Part shown: one piece after another, positions 8,688-22,100 of the stretch | Layout: each line of letters starts with the position of its first letter | Numbering within the stretch: position 1 is the stretch's first letter | DNA from: Zygnema circumcarinatum | Taxonomy: Eukaryota > Streptophyta > Zygnematophyceae > Zygnematales > Zygnemataceae | DNA length: 64,000 nucleotides | Assembly (NCBI GenBank): GCA_037447605.1 | Contig: CM074816.1 | Coordinates: 1,078,095 to 1,142,094 of the forward strand | Reading direction: 5' to 3' | Notes under the pieces: model-generated | Database searches by the model: none | The model's input: only the letters and a program-made list of their open reading frames with translations | Told to the model about the DNA's origin: nothing | Program-made: the position numbers and the translations under genes

Positions 8688-11600
8688 TTATGAACTTCTG
8701 AAGCACATTGTTCTACTTGAGTATTGTAATCCGCTCTGAACTCGAGAGCGAATGGCTTTCCAACCTTTGTTCTTACAATGTGGCTGTTCTGCAGGGCAAT
8801 CGGCTGGAGGGATCTACCATCCTTAGCAGAAAACTTCGAACCCACCTTTATTGATGGGAGCATTCGAAGTAGCGTTATCAATGGCGGACTTCTTACGTCG
8901 CCTTCTCTGTCCTTCTCTGTCATTTCGAAAGCCAACCAACCAGCATATGATGTCATTACTTGTGATATGTCGAGAGGCGTGCCTGCCGAGAGGAAAATGG
9001 ATTTGGAGAGGGAGAGCGAGAGAGAACCCCTCCAATGAAGAGAGGGACCCCTCCAATGAATTTACATTCACAAAATCTTATCTTTTCACGATGGAAATGA
9101 ATGGCAAAGTCCATTTGTGGGTATATACAGAGCAGTTAAGGCGAATTCTCAGGGAAACTCACCGACAGGCAGCAAGATAGGCCTCCAATGTCTGTGTGGC
9201 TTCCTCAGAAAAAATCATCCATGACTCCCTCCCACAGCCTCCTGAACTGGTTGTGTCCCACATTTTATTCTTTTGAGCCTCGGGTAGATCTGTACTGGAA
9301 TAAGGATGCGAATCCAACGTGCATCAAAATCCTAGCAGGAAAGTCCACAAAAGAAGACCCTGTATACTAATTTAGGAGGTCAGGCATGGCGCAGGCAGCC
9401 TTGTCGACTCTTCTCCATTAACTCGACCAGTTATTGACTTCTGGACTGTGGACAATCAATAGCGGCTATGGCTCTGATGGCTTCAAGAGGAAAAATCAGA
9501 GGAAGCTCAACAATACAACCGCACAAAGCACAAAATCACCATGCTCTTTACACTTTAGAAAATTATCAACACGACCTTTCTATGCTTTTGGTTCAAGTTT
9601 CTACATCGCGAGTCGGCTACTTGAGTATTGAATGGAGACATGCCACAGTTGCGTCATTGGATTCCCCATCAGACTATCTCACAGCATCTCTGCATCTCTA
9701 ATTACCAGGGATGATTAACCAGTTCCGGCAATTCATCGCTCTTAAAATGGATGAGTCGCACCTCTCATAACTGTTTGCAAGCCTCGATGGATGATGTTGA
9801 GGCGCCAAAAGGACCGACCAAACGGATCCACCAGCAGCGGCTTGGTGTGCAACGAGTTCGACGCAGTAAGGCGTCCTGCAAAACCAAACGAGCTTGATCA
9901 TCCCTTTCATTAACTTCTTCAGCAGTTCTTTTAAGAGAAACGACGTGCACAAAAAGAAAAGCTTCGAAGAAGACTCTAAAATGCGTTGCACAGTGCGGCC
10001 ATAGGAGAGACATCAGCAGAGACATGGTATTGAGCCGATATCTAATGAATAGTCTGAACAGACACAGGCTACTGATACGTATTAGGCCAGTCTTGCGGAG
10101 AACGAAAGCTAAGAAACGTACTTGACGTGCATAAGAGGTCGAACAGAAAGTGCTGAGCAGTGCACAGCAGCACCCCCCCCCCCCCCCCCCCCCNNNNNNN
10201 NNNCCCCCCCCCCCCCCCCCTCCTTTGCAGCATAGTGCGAATGGAGTTCCATCATAACAGACAGCCACGATATGACTACTAACGACAGGAGAAGTGTGAG
10301 GGGTTCTGAATCCACATAAAAATAATGCAGCAGCCTTTGCTCTTGCTCTTTGAGAGAATTAGTTTCAAGGATTGGTTCAATACACAAAAAATCGATAACA
10401 AAATAGAACAACATGAACAACACCATAGCTATACCTTTGGAGCGTGTGACTGCGAGAACTTTGCTGTTTGCATTTTCAAGCTTCCGTCGACTGTCTTCCA
10501 AATTGCGACGATGCTTTCTCAATGCAGCTTCATCATTGCGTGGTTTTTTCTGAAGACTCGCAATCTGCAAGGTTTTTGATATCTCGTCTTGCGTCCTCCT
10601 CGACTCCTTCGCTTCCTTGGCCTGCACAACTCTGCTGGTTTAGTCAAGATAATTCTGATACTGATCAAGCCATTTTCTGTCTCCAACTCAGGTGTGTCAC
10701 CCGGATGTATTGAGCAGAAAAACATATGAAGTCCTATTTACAGACAGATACCCGCACTCTACACAACGGAGCAATTAGCCAATAGACCTAGATTCACAAA
10801 GACACAGATAATCGTCATCTGTGGATATCATCATAGGACTTTCAACAATGATTGAGATATGAGCAAATGGCAGACAAGCGCCAATCTCTTTCAAATAGTG
10901 CTTTTTTTGTGCCTTACACGCGAAAGCAGTTTCCTTTGGCAGTCAAGAGAGGAGTAATGTACCTCTTTGCGAGCGGCGGCTACTACTTCGCGATTTTCTT
11001 TCTGTTTTTCCTCATTTTCTGCAAAATTTGCTTCAATGTAGTCCCTGAATGTACTGCATTGAGGAACGAGATGATTTAGCTTGTTGGTTTGGCCCTAATT
11101 ACTCTACGACGACATCAGTGACTCGTTCAAGTGTATTGATAAAAAATGGTATCTACGCCACAATTTTGAAAGTGATGATGTAAATATGCACAGGTGAATA
11201 AGACAATTCCCTGGAACATGCGGAGAGGTTTGAGTGACAAAGACTTAAAGCTTTCCATTTTCATAAGCAGTGGCAGGGTAAAGGGTTCTGAACTCACTCA
11301 GTGTCGAGCGCATCGTCACAGAGCAAGTTAAGTATTTCCAACTTTTCTCGCACCCTCAGCTCCGTATAACCCTCTGCTCCTTTAGCCAGCTGTAAGGAAA
11401 CTCGAGTCAAACCATTTCTGGCATCCTCCATCGCTTCAGAGGGCGTCTTTTTGCTATCAGATGTACCATGTTTCAAATCTTTGAATTTGTCATTCTGAGA
11501 CTCTAAGTCGGATCCTGAACTGCTGCTATAGCTCGAACCCCTTTCATGCAATACAGGTTCAGCAAGAATCGCGCTCCAACTGATAGGAGGACAAGTATGT

Positions 11601-12556
11601 TCTGTAAGGTGTTCGCTGAGCACTGCAAGCCATGAATCCTTTCCTGAAGATGTTGTCGTGACGATGCACCTGCAAGACCGACCAAGAAAGCGAAGGATCT
11701 TCATCAGCTGGCTTTATGGAAAAGAGAAAAAGAAAATAAAAAGGGAACGGAGTCCAGCATACTCTATATTCCTTCTATTGGCGTAAATCCAATTGAAAAA
11801 GGGAGGAGTAGCAGCCAGCTGCTATTATCCAACTGACGTCATGATGGTGAAAGTATCGCATTAAAAATACTCCACCACTGACAAACCTTTTGGAAAATGA
11901 TTGGAATGGACTTACTCATTGGACTCGGTCGAACAGATGACCTTCAGCAATCGTACGTGAAGTTGGACAAGTATGGACTGGTTTTGCCTGCGCAATGCTC
12001 CTCCCTTAAGCTCCTTTAGGAGGTTTTGAACTTGGCCAGGTTCAAGGCCAAGAAGCTGGCAAACGAACACACATATAATCAAGAATAAGTTTAACTATAA
12101 TAACTGAGTTTCATAGATCTATATTGTTCAATTCACTAGTTGAATGGCAGAATACCATTAACTAGAGTAAAAATGATACAGCAAGGATAAAGAGTGGAAT
12201 TCTTAACAATCTATAGGCTTTCATGAGCTAATTGCCGCTGCTTTCATTCTGCAAAAGGTGTGAACTTCCTTTCACGATGCTTCACTTGGAAAGGGTTGAG
12301 CTGGAGAAGTCAGTACACAAGACATTACCTTAGAAAAAGCATGAAAAAACTCCGTTAGCTGCAGAACATCTGAGATGAGGTCCTCCTCAAACTCAACACC
12401 GTTCACCGCAGTCAACTTCCTTCCCATAGGTAGCAGCCCCGCCAGCCTCTCCTTGTGCGGCGTGTTGCAGGCTGAGCTTGACTGAGCGCACTCCTGAGCA
12501 TCCTTATCCATTGACCCGCTCCTTTCATCATTGCTCGAAATATCAGAAACTTCCAT
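8688..12556 (-). CDS. DDT/WHIM-domain chromatin-associated protein
   Basis: Nuclear DDT-WHIM family protein; relatives bind ISWI-type chromatin remodellers. Exons that join in phase: 12556-12329, 12055-11916, 11669-11298, 11044-10963, 10621-10435, 9875 to about 9765, then 9294-9163, 8916-8846 and possibly 8788-8688. The DDT domain spans exons 1-2 (EEDLISDVLQLTEFFHAF, then LLGLEPGQVQNLL and SILVQLHVRLLKVI). WHIM1 follows in exons 3-4 (YTELRVREKLEILNLLCDDA), then a Lys/Glu-rich coiled coil (exons 4-5) and a WHIM2-like segment (TKPLLVDPFGRSFWRLN, later SWMIFSEEATQTLEAYLAA). A basic tail EGQRRRRKK may be a nuclear signal. The link from exon 6 to 9294 is out of phase, so a small exon is missing from the model. 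The 57-nt last intron is doubtful. Intron 5 contains a poly-C gap. Confidence 0.75.
10172..10220. other. Assembly gap (10 N) inside poly-C
   Basis: Ten Ns (10194-10203) sit between 22- and 17-nt runs of C, inside intron 5 of the DDT gene. The true length is unknown. Confidence 0.95.
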
Positions 12557-14358
12557 TTTTCTCTATGCAAAATATTGTATGGCTCTTGTCTCCAGGTGAT
12601 AAGGATTCCAAAAGATTTGGTTCTGCACTTGACAAATGTCTGAGCTGGAGCAAAAAACACGTCTGTATTTTTTTCTTTTTGGCAGCACTATCGAGAGTGA
12701 TGGTTTGCAGGAGAGGTTGCAATATCCACTTTCAGATCATTTGGAGTCCATAAAAACTGCTGCAGTATGCACTTTACGCGAAAATGTTCACATAATGTGA
12801 GCGCGAAATGTCACTGAAGCCGACGTGGATATGTGGAATGTGCTTTCGATCCAAAACTCCTAATGCATGCCTGCCTGCCTGCCTGCTCTTTGCACGGTAA
12901 GTCTACAGCCTGCCCTGCCCTGTGCAGCCAGCCAGCCAGCACGAAGGCCTCCCTGCCTCCCCTAAACCGGAGCTGCTTCATCCCTCCCTCCGGTGCAGGC
13001 CCGCCAGAAATCGACCGCGCAAATTCCCATTCAAAATTCAATTTTCTACTCGTCGTCCAAAATTTCAGCTTTGTACGGCAATCCTGCTCCGGTAAGGGCA
13101 CCATGAAAACCGTACGGCAGATTACCGTACGGATTCTTCCGTACACATTACAGTACTGTATGGAGCTCCAAAAGTTCGGACCCGCGGTCGTCACATGAGT
13201 GCATGAGCAACACGACCCTCCCTGGTCGCGCCCGGAAACGCGAGCCACTCGGCGTGGGGAACCATGTGTGAAAATTGGACCATGCAGGCAATACGGGCCT
13301 ATGACGGGACAAACGAAATTGCTTTCAACTTCATTAGTCGTTAGTCCTTCAATCCATTACTCTAGGCCTTCACTTTTTGCCATTCGTCTAGCCAACTCTA
13401 GTCAATGCCGTCCATACAGTACTCCAACATGCATGTATGCAAGCATCGGCCGATGGCATTCCCAATGTCCTAGGTCACTTGCAAGAGGGGGAGTTAGAAA
13501 ACAACTCCAGTTAAAACTTGCAAGTTCAACAACAAGCGCGCAGTCCTTGACCCAATGTCCAATCCACCCTGAACAGCGCCGCCCATGAGTCCGGTGAGCA
13601 GGATCCGCGGCCGCCTCCGATCACCAGTTCTGCCACCGCCAGATTTTGGCCTCCTCAAGCCGTGCTGCCATTGGCTCCGTCGATCTTGGAACGGAATTTT
13701 TATTTCGCACGCGCAGAAGATGCCGTGACTTCTGGCGAGGGAGGCGCCACACGGCGCCCGGAGAGCCTCCTGTCCGCTGGCCCGTCTTGAATTGAAGGGA
13801 GTACTCTGCACCATTCAGAATGTACAAACCTTGGATCGTAAAGGTACTGGTTTCAATTTGTAAGGTACGATAGGCTGAATGACGGGAACATGAGAAATGG
13901 GTAATGCATTTGGTCTTGGGGTGGATTTCCATGCAAGCCTGACCAGTTCCTCGTGGTTCCCCATGCTGATTTTGGCCGTGTACATTTGATGGCAGCTCAA
14001 TGCCACATCCTTCGCAGTTCCGTGCTTCTTTTCAGTGCATTCTTCTTCGGCATGGACCAATTGGATCCTGCCACGAAAGGATTGTTGACACGTGGCGATC
14101 TGTGACTGGATCATTCGTTTTAGGGTCACTGTTCCGTACCCGGTACGGCGCGGTACCCTCGAATGGATTTCCACCCCTGAGAAGTTCGGAAGCTTTTGTT
14201 GCAACTTGCTGGTATGATATTTCAACAGGGGGATTCATAGTTTGAGGTACTACGGTAAGAGTGGGGAGAGGGAGAGTGAAGGAGAGGGAGAGAGAGAGGA
14301 GAAGAGTATTGTATTGTGTTTGAGAGAGCGGTGGGACAGTTCCTTTTCTAGATCTGAA
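12557..14358. promoter_or_regulatory. Intergenic region between divergent DDT and MET1 genes
   Basis: 1.8 kb separates the two start codons. It holds a cluster of CCGTAC/GTACGG motifs (13074-13160: four in about 90 bp), a truncated copy of the inverted-repeat family (13934-14002), a CACGTGGC site near 14091 and a purine-rich leader (14265-14325) just before the MET1 ATG. No gene was recognised. Confidence 0.4.
13934..14002 (-). repeat. Truncated copy of the inverted-repeat family
   Basis: On the minus strand it matches the family from GGCATTGA through the ACATGG and GGGGAACCACGAGGAACTGG segments. About 12 nt covering half of the central palindrome are deleted. Confidence 0.5.
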
Positions 14359-17300
14359 ATGGCGGCTGCCTTGACCCCTTGTGCGAGGATTACAGCAGCA
14401 GGAGGAGAGCTGACATTGCAGGGCTCAAGCGCCTCCGCGTCATCTAAAACCGCGAAGCATGTCTCTCGCCTTGCATGCATCCATGGAGGCGTGCACAGTC
14501 TGTCGCAGAAATCCGTATTTTTGGCGTCCATGCCCCTGTTGCAGGCTCAGAACAGGAAGCAGGCGTGCAATAGTGTGAAGGCGGAAGGACGTTTGGTTAC
14601 GGCTAAAGCTGCAGAGGGAGATCTGTATGAGGTGGAGCTAGAGAAACCGTATGGGATTAAATTCTACAAGGGAGAAGATTTGGCCACTTATGTTGACCTC
14701 ATCGCGCCAGGATCAAGTGCGGACAGGGTCGGCTTGATTTCTGAAGGAGACAAGGTTTTGGCGACGAGGTGAGGGATGTTTGGAAAGCGAATGGTTGGCT
14801 TCTGGAAATGCTTGTTGGACTTGCTAAAACCTGAACCTGAGCAGTGTTTGTTGGATTTATTGGAGGATTTTTGGATCCGTTGCAGATCCGTACACGAGGC
14901 TTCGCAGTAAAATCTGGAAGCATGCGTACTCTTCCTGCATAAAGCACTGATACATGCCGCTAGTCCCTTACAGTTTCCTCCATTGAAAACAAACTAATCC
15001 AAATTTTTTTCTGTTCCACGAGCGAGTTCATTAAAGCCTTAGTCCATGTTTCTGTTGGTCCATGTTTATTCTTCAAGAATACTGAAGCTGATTTCGTTTC
15101 CCTTTTCTTCCTTCTCTGTGAGTGCAGTGCAATATTTGGTGATGACATATGGCCGGCAGCGGAGTACGGACGAACAATGTATTCAGTAACGAATCGTGTC
15201 GGCATACTCACATTGAAAATGCAGAAGATGAATGGTAATCAATATTTGCTTTTTACTTTTTTGAATTTTTTTTCGTAGGTCGTTCTTGTGATGCAAGTGG
15301 GCGTCACAAATATGTGCGGCGTTCAGTGTACTTGGCTGTTCCTGAGTGGTTCTGTATGACTTTGCCCTTATTATGGGATCTCAGGTGTCCGGAAGATGTG
15401 TGAAAGCGCAAAATGTTGACAGGAAAGTGACGTACACGTCTGTCCATCCACGAAATCCTCACTTTTGCCGGTTCTTCTTGTCGCAACAGGTGTGAAGACG
15501 CCCATCTTTGAGGGTAATGAGCAGTGGAAACAAGAGCGAAACGCTGGAAACTACGGAGATGCAATTCGGGATAAGCAGGTGAATTCTACATCTTAAAATG
15601 GAAAGTCTTTGGTATGCTTCAGGTTGATAGTTTAAGGGTTTCAAAGTCGTCCGTTTTGACCTACTTTCTTTTGCGCGAGGATGAATGCAGATTGAGAACT
15701 ACACGAAGAAGGTTGAGATGCAAGCGCAGCGGGAAAAGGAGCTGGCGGAAGGACTCAAAGAGTACAAGTGAGTCCTGCTCTGGAATTCATTCCGCCGGCT
15801 GCACTCTCTTTTGATATTTTGCGCTGGGAGCTTTATCTTTCTATTTTGAGATAGTTTTGAAAGTAGGCCTGCTCAAGCATTTTCGACTCTACTTTTGCCC
15901 GATGAAGAGGAAACAATCTGCAAACAGCGATAGTCTAATCTATGACGCAGCCCAATTCTGTTAATGACTTATGTGGATAACGTGGGTGGAAAGCTAAACT
16001 CTAATGATTTTGTTGCCTAATGAGATTAATGCTGTTTACAAACCGCAAATGTGCGACGTAAAACTTCAGGGGTCCACCGACCGTAGTTAAGCAATCTTTT
16101 TTCACGAGTCTCTCTGCAGCCAACAAGGACAAGTGTCCTTGTGGAGAACCCGTCGTCTTCTTGTCGTCATTGACTTGAATCAGCTTACGGCCGTCAGAGG
16201 ACTATCGAGAACAACTTATGTCTCTTGTTAGTTCCTCCGTCAGTCAATAGAAGGCATTTCTGTTCACATTGAACTTTTTCTGAACAGAAAATTGTCTATC
16301 GCAAACGGCATACATGTCCTTATTTGCATGAAGTGCAGTAAAGCCTAAAGAGCTGTATTAAAGCCTTTTGACAAAGCAGAGAGAATCTTCGAAGTATTTG
16401 CAGTATCTGGAACTCTGGTAGTTTTATTTCTTGTATGTGTTTCAACTTGCCATCGCCAGTCTGGAAGATAAGGAACTGAAATTTTCATACTATTGAACAG
16501 TATGTAGGACGGCTTCTTAGTTTCCTGAGCGGGCTGGGTCTTTAAAGTTGACGGGTCTCCAATCTCTTCATGTGTGGCAGGGCTGGAAATTATGAGGAGT
16601 CTCTGATTCGGTTTGAAACTGTTATTGCTCTTGAGCCCACTCGGAAGGAGCAGGCTGTAGCGAGCTACAACATAGCGTGCTGTTATTCAAAATTAGGACA
16701 GGTGAGTCTGATCTTACTCTTTCAATACACCGTTCCTCTTTGCCCTCTATACTTTGTTTTTTCCTCTGTCGGGTATCCTTTGGTGGGTCACCAAGTGTGG
16801 ACTTCAATGGTAATCAGTCAAAATAGTTCAAATTTGTATATGTAACTGAGGTTCAGCGGAATAGCTTGCCATAGGGGCTTGATATTAGAAGTGAGATGAA
16901 TGCAAAATTGTTATGGAGTGACTTGAGAATGTCCTGCCTTAAGACAGAGATTCGGAACTCAATCTGTGACTTGACTCGATGTGACATGACACAGGTGGAT
17001 GCTGGTTTGGCGGCATTAGAAGCTGCAATGGTGGCGGGCTTTGAAGATTACAAGGTGAGGGACTTTGGGGTTGGTAGACAAGTTGGCATTTTGGGTTTCG
17101 ATCTTCACGGATTTCCATTGAAGCATTCTTTCATTCTCAGACCCAAGTAGCCCGGACATTGACCGCAGTCTAGGATTCGTCGAGGCCCTAAAATCTTCAC
17201 AAAATTCAGGGAAATCTGAATATAGGAGCCTGAATTCTGTCATCTCTCGAGTCCTGAGTTTTCTTAGTGATGCTTCGTATCCCACATCCCACACCTTCAC

Positions 17301-17804
17301 TCCTGAACTTGACCGGATTTTGCACGACCACCTACCAGTAAAACTAAAAGCATTCCTTTTTGGAAGGTGTGCCATTTTTGCCCGAACCCTAGTACGTTTG
17401 GGCGAACCACACGTACCAGAATAGCCCGTCTTTCTCAGAACGACAGCGGAAGCGATTTCAACGTCTCTCTCTCTCACACTCTCTGTCGCGCACCCTCTCA
17501 CTCTTGTGCCTCACCCTCTTCCTCCCCTCTCTCCCACTGTCTCTCCGTGCTCGTGTGTACATTCGTCTCTCATCTTTCTTAGTACACTCTCTAAGTCGCA
17601 TTACCCCCCCCATGGAGCCTGCCTAAAGAATGGTGACCTCATACGGAGGCTGTGCAGAATATCCGTACGGATGCGGACCTGACGAAGCTGAGGGAGTCGG
17701 AGAAGTTTGTTCCTCTCCTGAACAGATTCGACGAGCCCTTCATCAACGAGAACGCCCTGAAGGCCATCTCCAGCGTCTTCGGTATATTTGGAGGGAAGAA
17801 ATAA
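14359..17804 (+). CDS. MET1: MET1-like PDZ-TPR thylakoid protein (photosystem II assembly)
   Basis: Orthologue-like to Arabidopsis MET1, a thylakoid-associated factor for PSII supercomplex assembly and repair. Seven exons join in phase: 14359-14768, 15128-15234, 15490-15578, 15691-15767, 16581-16701, 16995-17054 and 17658-17804, giving 336 residues, about the length of the Arabidopsis protein. An Ala/Ser-rich transit peptide (about residues 1-80) is followed by a PDZ domain (YEVELEKPYGIKFYKG, GSSADRVGLISEGDKVL, AIFGDDIWPAAEYGRTMY). A charged helical linker follows, then TPR repeats (AGNYEESLIRFETVIALEP, ASYNIACCYSKLGQ, AGLAALEAAMVAGFEDY), and a conserved C-terminus (FDEPFINENALKAISSVFG). Residues at every junction match the family. 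Confidence 0.95.
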
Positions 17805-19132
17805 TTAGGGTTCAGACCACTCAGCTCTGAGTATTCTCCTGTGTGTGTCATGCTGAACCACATCTTCTCCTCCCCTCTCTTCTTTTTCCTCTGGTGTTCC
17901 CCTGCCCCAATTCTCGCCTTCCCTCCCTTCCCCCTTCCCATTATTCTTTCCCTCCCCGTTTCCCGTTTATTGTTCCTATGGGCATTTTTTATTGTGTTTT
18001 AGTTCCGTATAGTTTAACTGACAAAAAGAAACAAGTGTGGCATAGATCGCTGTTTGATTTTCGCTAGGGAGAGGATAGCCTCAAACGGACACCCATAAGT
18101 AGGGTTCTGTAGCATTGGCAAGGTTCAAGGTCCAGGAGCAGGCGAGGGCAGGTCAGCCTCAAAGGCTAATTTTGCACGATTGCCAAGAAGAGTCGTTCTG
18201 TTGAATTCATTACACTCTCCACATGTAGCTGTATGCATCACTTGTCCTCTCGTTACCATCGCCATGTCTGGCTGCTGATGACATGGTAAGATGACATGTG
18301 ATCGAGTCATGGTTTTTAAATCCTATGCATATATGTATTGTCACAAGGAGCGATTGTACAACTGCAAAACGCGTGCCGTTTGTGCCATTAAATGAACTTG
18401 GAAAAATCTATCTGATTGGCTGACATCGTTTATTGAAAACTGTATCTGCAGTCAGTAGTTAGCCACACATTGTCATGAATGTTCCGCGCGTCTTGTGAGA
18501 GTTTTCTTTCGCCTTTTTCCTTCGCCAGTAGATTCTTTCCTTATCATTTATCGAAGCCCATGTGGCGATGCGCCGCCTCACACCTGCATTCAATCCCAGT
18601 TCACTTTCAAACTTTCCCCTAAAACCCCCAAGGATTGTAATAATGCATTGCGCCTTGTTTTCCACAAACGTTTGTGCGGTCTACCTTCTGTATAAAATAA
18701 ATTAGTTGTGACTATTCTCTAACATAATCATCAAAACCGCCCATGACTAGAAACGCTGGGCGAAAAATTTCCTGGACACTTCCTGCAGTTTTAATATGAA
18801 AATAAAAAGAAGAGGGCTGGGAGGAAAGGGGGAGGTCGGGGAGTTGAAAAAAACTGAGTGACAATTTAGTGTCTTTTCTCATCGTCAAAGCAATCAGAGA
18901 ACGGAAAGCTCCGAACGGAGCTCCGACTTTAAAGTGATCGCAAGTTTAGCATAAAAGTGAAAAGGACATTTACGCATGCAAACCTTCCAATTACGAAAAA
19001 AATGTACGCTGCAATTCTACAATCTAAAAAAGCGACACGCCCTAGCCAACGCCAAAAATAACAAAAAAATTGCAAAAAATGTGAAGCTGCTCCGAAACTT
19101 GCTCTGTAACTGTGCTTTGTAACTGTACAACG
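17805..19132. other. Convergent 3' region between MET1 and DEG15
   Basis: The two genes converge here and both 3' UTRs should lie inside. Besides pyrimidine-rich stretches (17870-17960) no coding signal was seen. Confidence 0.5.
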
Positions 19133-22100
19133 CTACAGCCGACTGTGACCAACCACATGGAACTGCGGTTTCGAGCTCGAGCCAACAAATAGACCGAGGT
19201 CCTCCTCGGCAGGGGGAGCGGCTCTCCCAACATCACGCAAATAATCGTTCACAACATATTTCCTTTCTTTCCCTTCGATCTGCCCGGATCCCAAAAAAGC
19301 GGGCGAAGCCTCGGACAAAAATTTTGCAAAGCGAGACCCCTTTTGGGGAGCATCTTTTTGGAGGAGGTCGAGGGAGTGCCTGAGGCTCCCACGAGAGTCA
19401 TCTCTTTGAGAAGGAGAGGGAGCGGGGAGAAGGAGAGGGAGAGTGAGGGAGCGAGGGGGGGAAGGGAGGGAGGGGAGGGAGGGGAGGGAGGGGAGCGAGA
19501 GCGTAGTTGGAGGCGGTGAGGGCGAGGGAACAAGGGCCCATACAATAGAGAGCGCCTTGTCTTGGAGGTTCAAAAAAGACAAACTATTTACATTTTGTAC
19601 ACCTGCATAGGGGCGCAAAAGACAGATAGAAGTTTTTTACTTTTTTTACTGGCATCGGGTTTTGTCACTCTCTCCATCTCCTCTTCCTTCCCTGTCGCTC
19701 GCCCTCCATCTCCTCATCTCTCCCTCTGCTTCACCCTCGCACATACCTATTCCTCTCACTCTCGCCATCTTCTCTTTTCCCTCCCTGTCTCTCCCTCTCA
19801 ATCTCCTCATCTCTCCCTCGGCCTCTCCCTCACACGTACCTATTTCTCTATCTCTCTCGCCATCTCCTCGTCCCTCTTCCCTCCCTTTCTCTTCTTATAC
19901 CTATTCCTCTCTCTCTCTCTCCCCGCCCATCTCCTCATCTCTCCCTCTGCCTCTCCCTCACACATACCTTTTGCTCTCTCCCCCTCCCTCTCCACTTCTC
20001 TCCCTGTCGCTTCCTCAGTCATACCTATTCCTCTCTCTCACTCTCCCTCCATCTCCTTATCCCTCCCTCTGCTTCTTCCTCACTCATACCCATTACTCTC
20101 TGTCTTTCTCTCTCTCTATCTCCATCTCCTCATCTCTCCCTGTGCCTCTCCCTAATACCCATTCCTCTCTCCCTCTCCCTCTCCTTTTCCCTCCCTATCC
20201 TCACTAATACCTATTCCTCGCTTTCTCTCTCGCCCTCTCTCTCGCCCTCTCTCTCTCCATCTCATCTCTCCCTCTGCCTCTCCCTCCCACATACCCGCTG
20301 TGGCAAACTGGAAGACAGCAGCGAGGGCGGCTGAGGGCACACTGAAGTTGAGATGTGGGAGCACCGCCCAACCGTTGTGCTTTGCATTGCTGCCCCCAAA
20401 AGCAAAAAAAAATAAGGGGGGTGAAAAAAAAAGGGGGGAGGGCGGGTGGGAGGAGAGAATCAGTCCAATAATAGTCCCCCAAAAATCATACCTTTCTCCT
20501 CGTCAGTTGGTGCAATAGGGACCACCCAAAAAATATAAATTCCCAAATTCCTAAGCTCTTAAATTCCTGAATCTCAAAGGTCTTCTGAATCCGCTCCAAC
20601 CGCCAATAGGGAATTTCATTACTTAAAAGTTATTTCACATGTTTTGAATTCAAAATCAGGACACGCTTTCCCCCAATCACCCCACCACAACNNNNNNNNN
20701 NCCCCCCCCCCCCCCCCCAAAAAAAACAAAAAAAATCCTCTTTCCTGCAGACAAAACAAAGTCCTTTTCCTTCAAAGGATATTCCTTATCATTATCAAGT
20801 CTGAACCCCTCATTTATACCCCCCAAGAAACCAAACCTCTTCTTTTCTGACAAGAAAAAAAGTACCTTGTGACAAGACCGATCATTTGTCCTTTTCTGTT
20901 GACCACCGCTCCCCCACTCCCTCCCGCGTGAACGGCCGCCGTTGTCTGCAACAGAACTGGAACCGGAGCTCTCCCACCATGTGAACAGGGGCCCTCTACC
21001 ACTCTCGCTACCACTCCCACACTCACGGAAGGCTTCAGATCTGCAAACCCACCCCAACACGAATCGGAAAAGGGTGATTTTTGTTACCTCGGTTATGTTC
21101 ACCTGATGCGACCCTAAAGTTCTGAAACTCTCAGAACTTTCTCAATGAGGGAGGAGAAGGGTGGGAATGTTTGCACAGTTTAGGGGTTCAGGGTTGAGGG
21201 TCTAATTTTAGGGTTCAGAGTTTAGGGTTCAAGGTCAGGGTTTAGGGTTCAAGGTCAGGGTTTAGGGTTCAGGGTTGTGGGTTTAAGTAAAGGGTTCAGG
21301 GTATCAAGTAAAAGAGTAAAGAGTAAAAAGGGTAAAGAGTATCGCTGCAATCAATCCTTAACAAATCACAAAAAAAAAAACGTCCAATGTTCGAGATTCA
21401 AAAAACAGCGGAAAACCCACGAACCTCGGAAACGTAGCACACCTATTAACACCATTTTTCTTTATTAATTTATTAGCTTTTGCTTACCCAAGCGAGGCCC
21501 GAACAGGCCATGGCCAATCACCGCCGCCATGGATCCTGCTTCCGGAGCTTTCATTTCCGCCCGAATGGCTCTCAGACCCTTTGGAGCATCTCTCAGTTTC
21601 AAGATCGCAACATCCAACGGTCCGTGTGAGACGAAAACTACTTCAGCTTCATACCACACATAGGGAGGGAGGAGAGCTCCCACATCACTCTCTCTCTCTC
21701 GGCCTGTTTGCACTCTCACCCGGCACGTGTGATGGGACTGAGGGTGCCTATTCGGAGGAGTGGGAGAGGGAGCGGAGTGGGAGAGGGGCTCTCCCACCAG
21801 TGAAGAAGGAAGAGGGAGTTGCCTGTCCCTACTCTCACTTTGAGATTCTCTCTTTCTTAATAGAGGGCTGCTTCTGCCTAAGTTCTGATGTGGAATATCA
21901 CTTTTTCGGGGACGAGTAATGGCGGAATGTTCTCTAGGATTTGAATATCTCCCACTGTCTTCATTATGTGAGGCCCTTTTTCTGAACCTCCACGGTTCGA
22001 TGAGGTGGGCATTAGTAAGGACAAATCCTTTTTGAGAGATAATGACTCCGGAAGCCCAGGCTCCATCTCCCACAGTTATGAGCACAACTGAAGCCATGGC

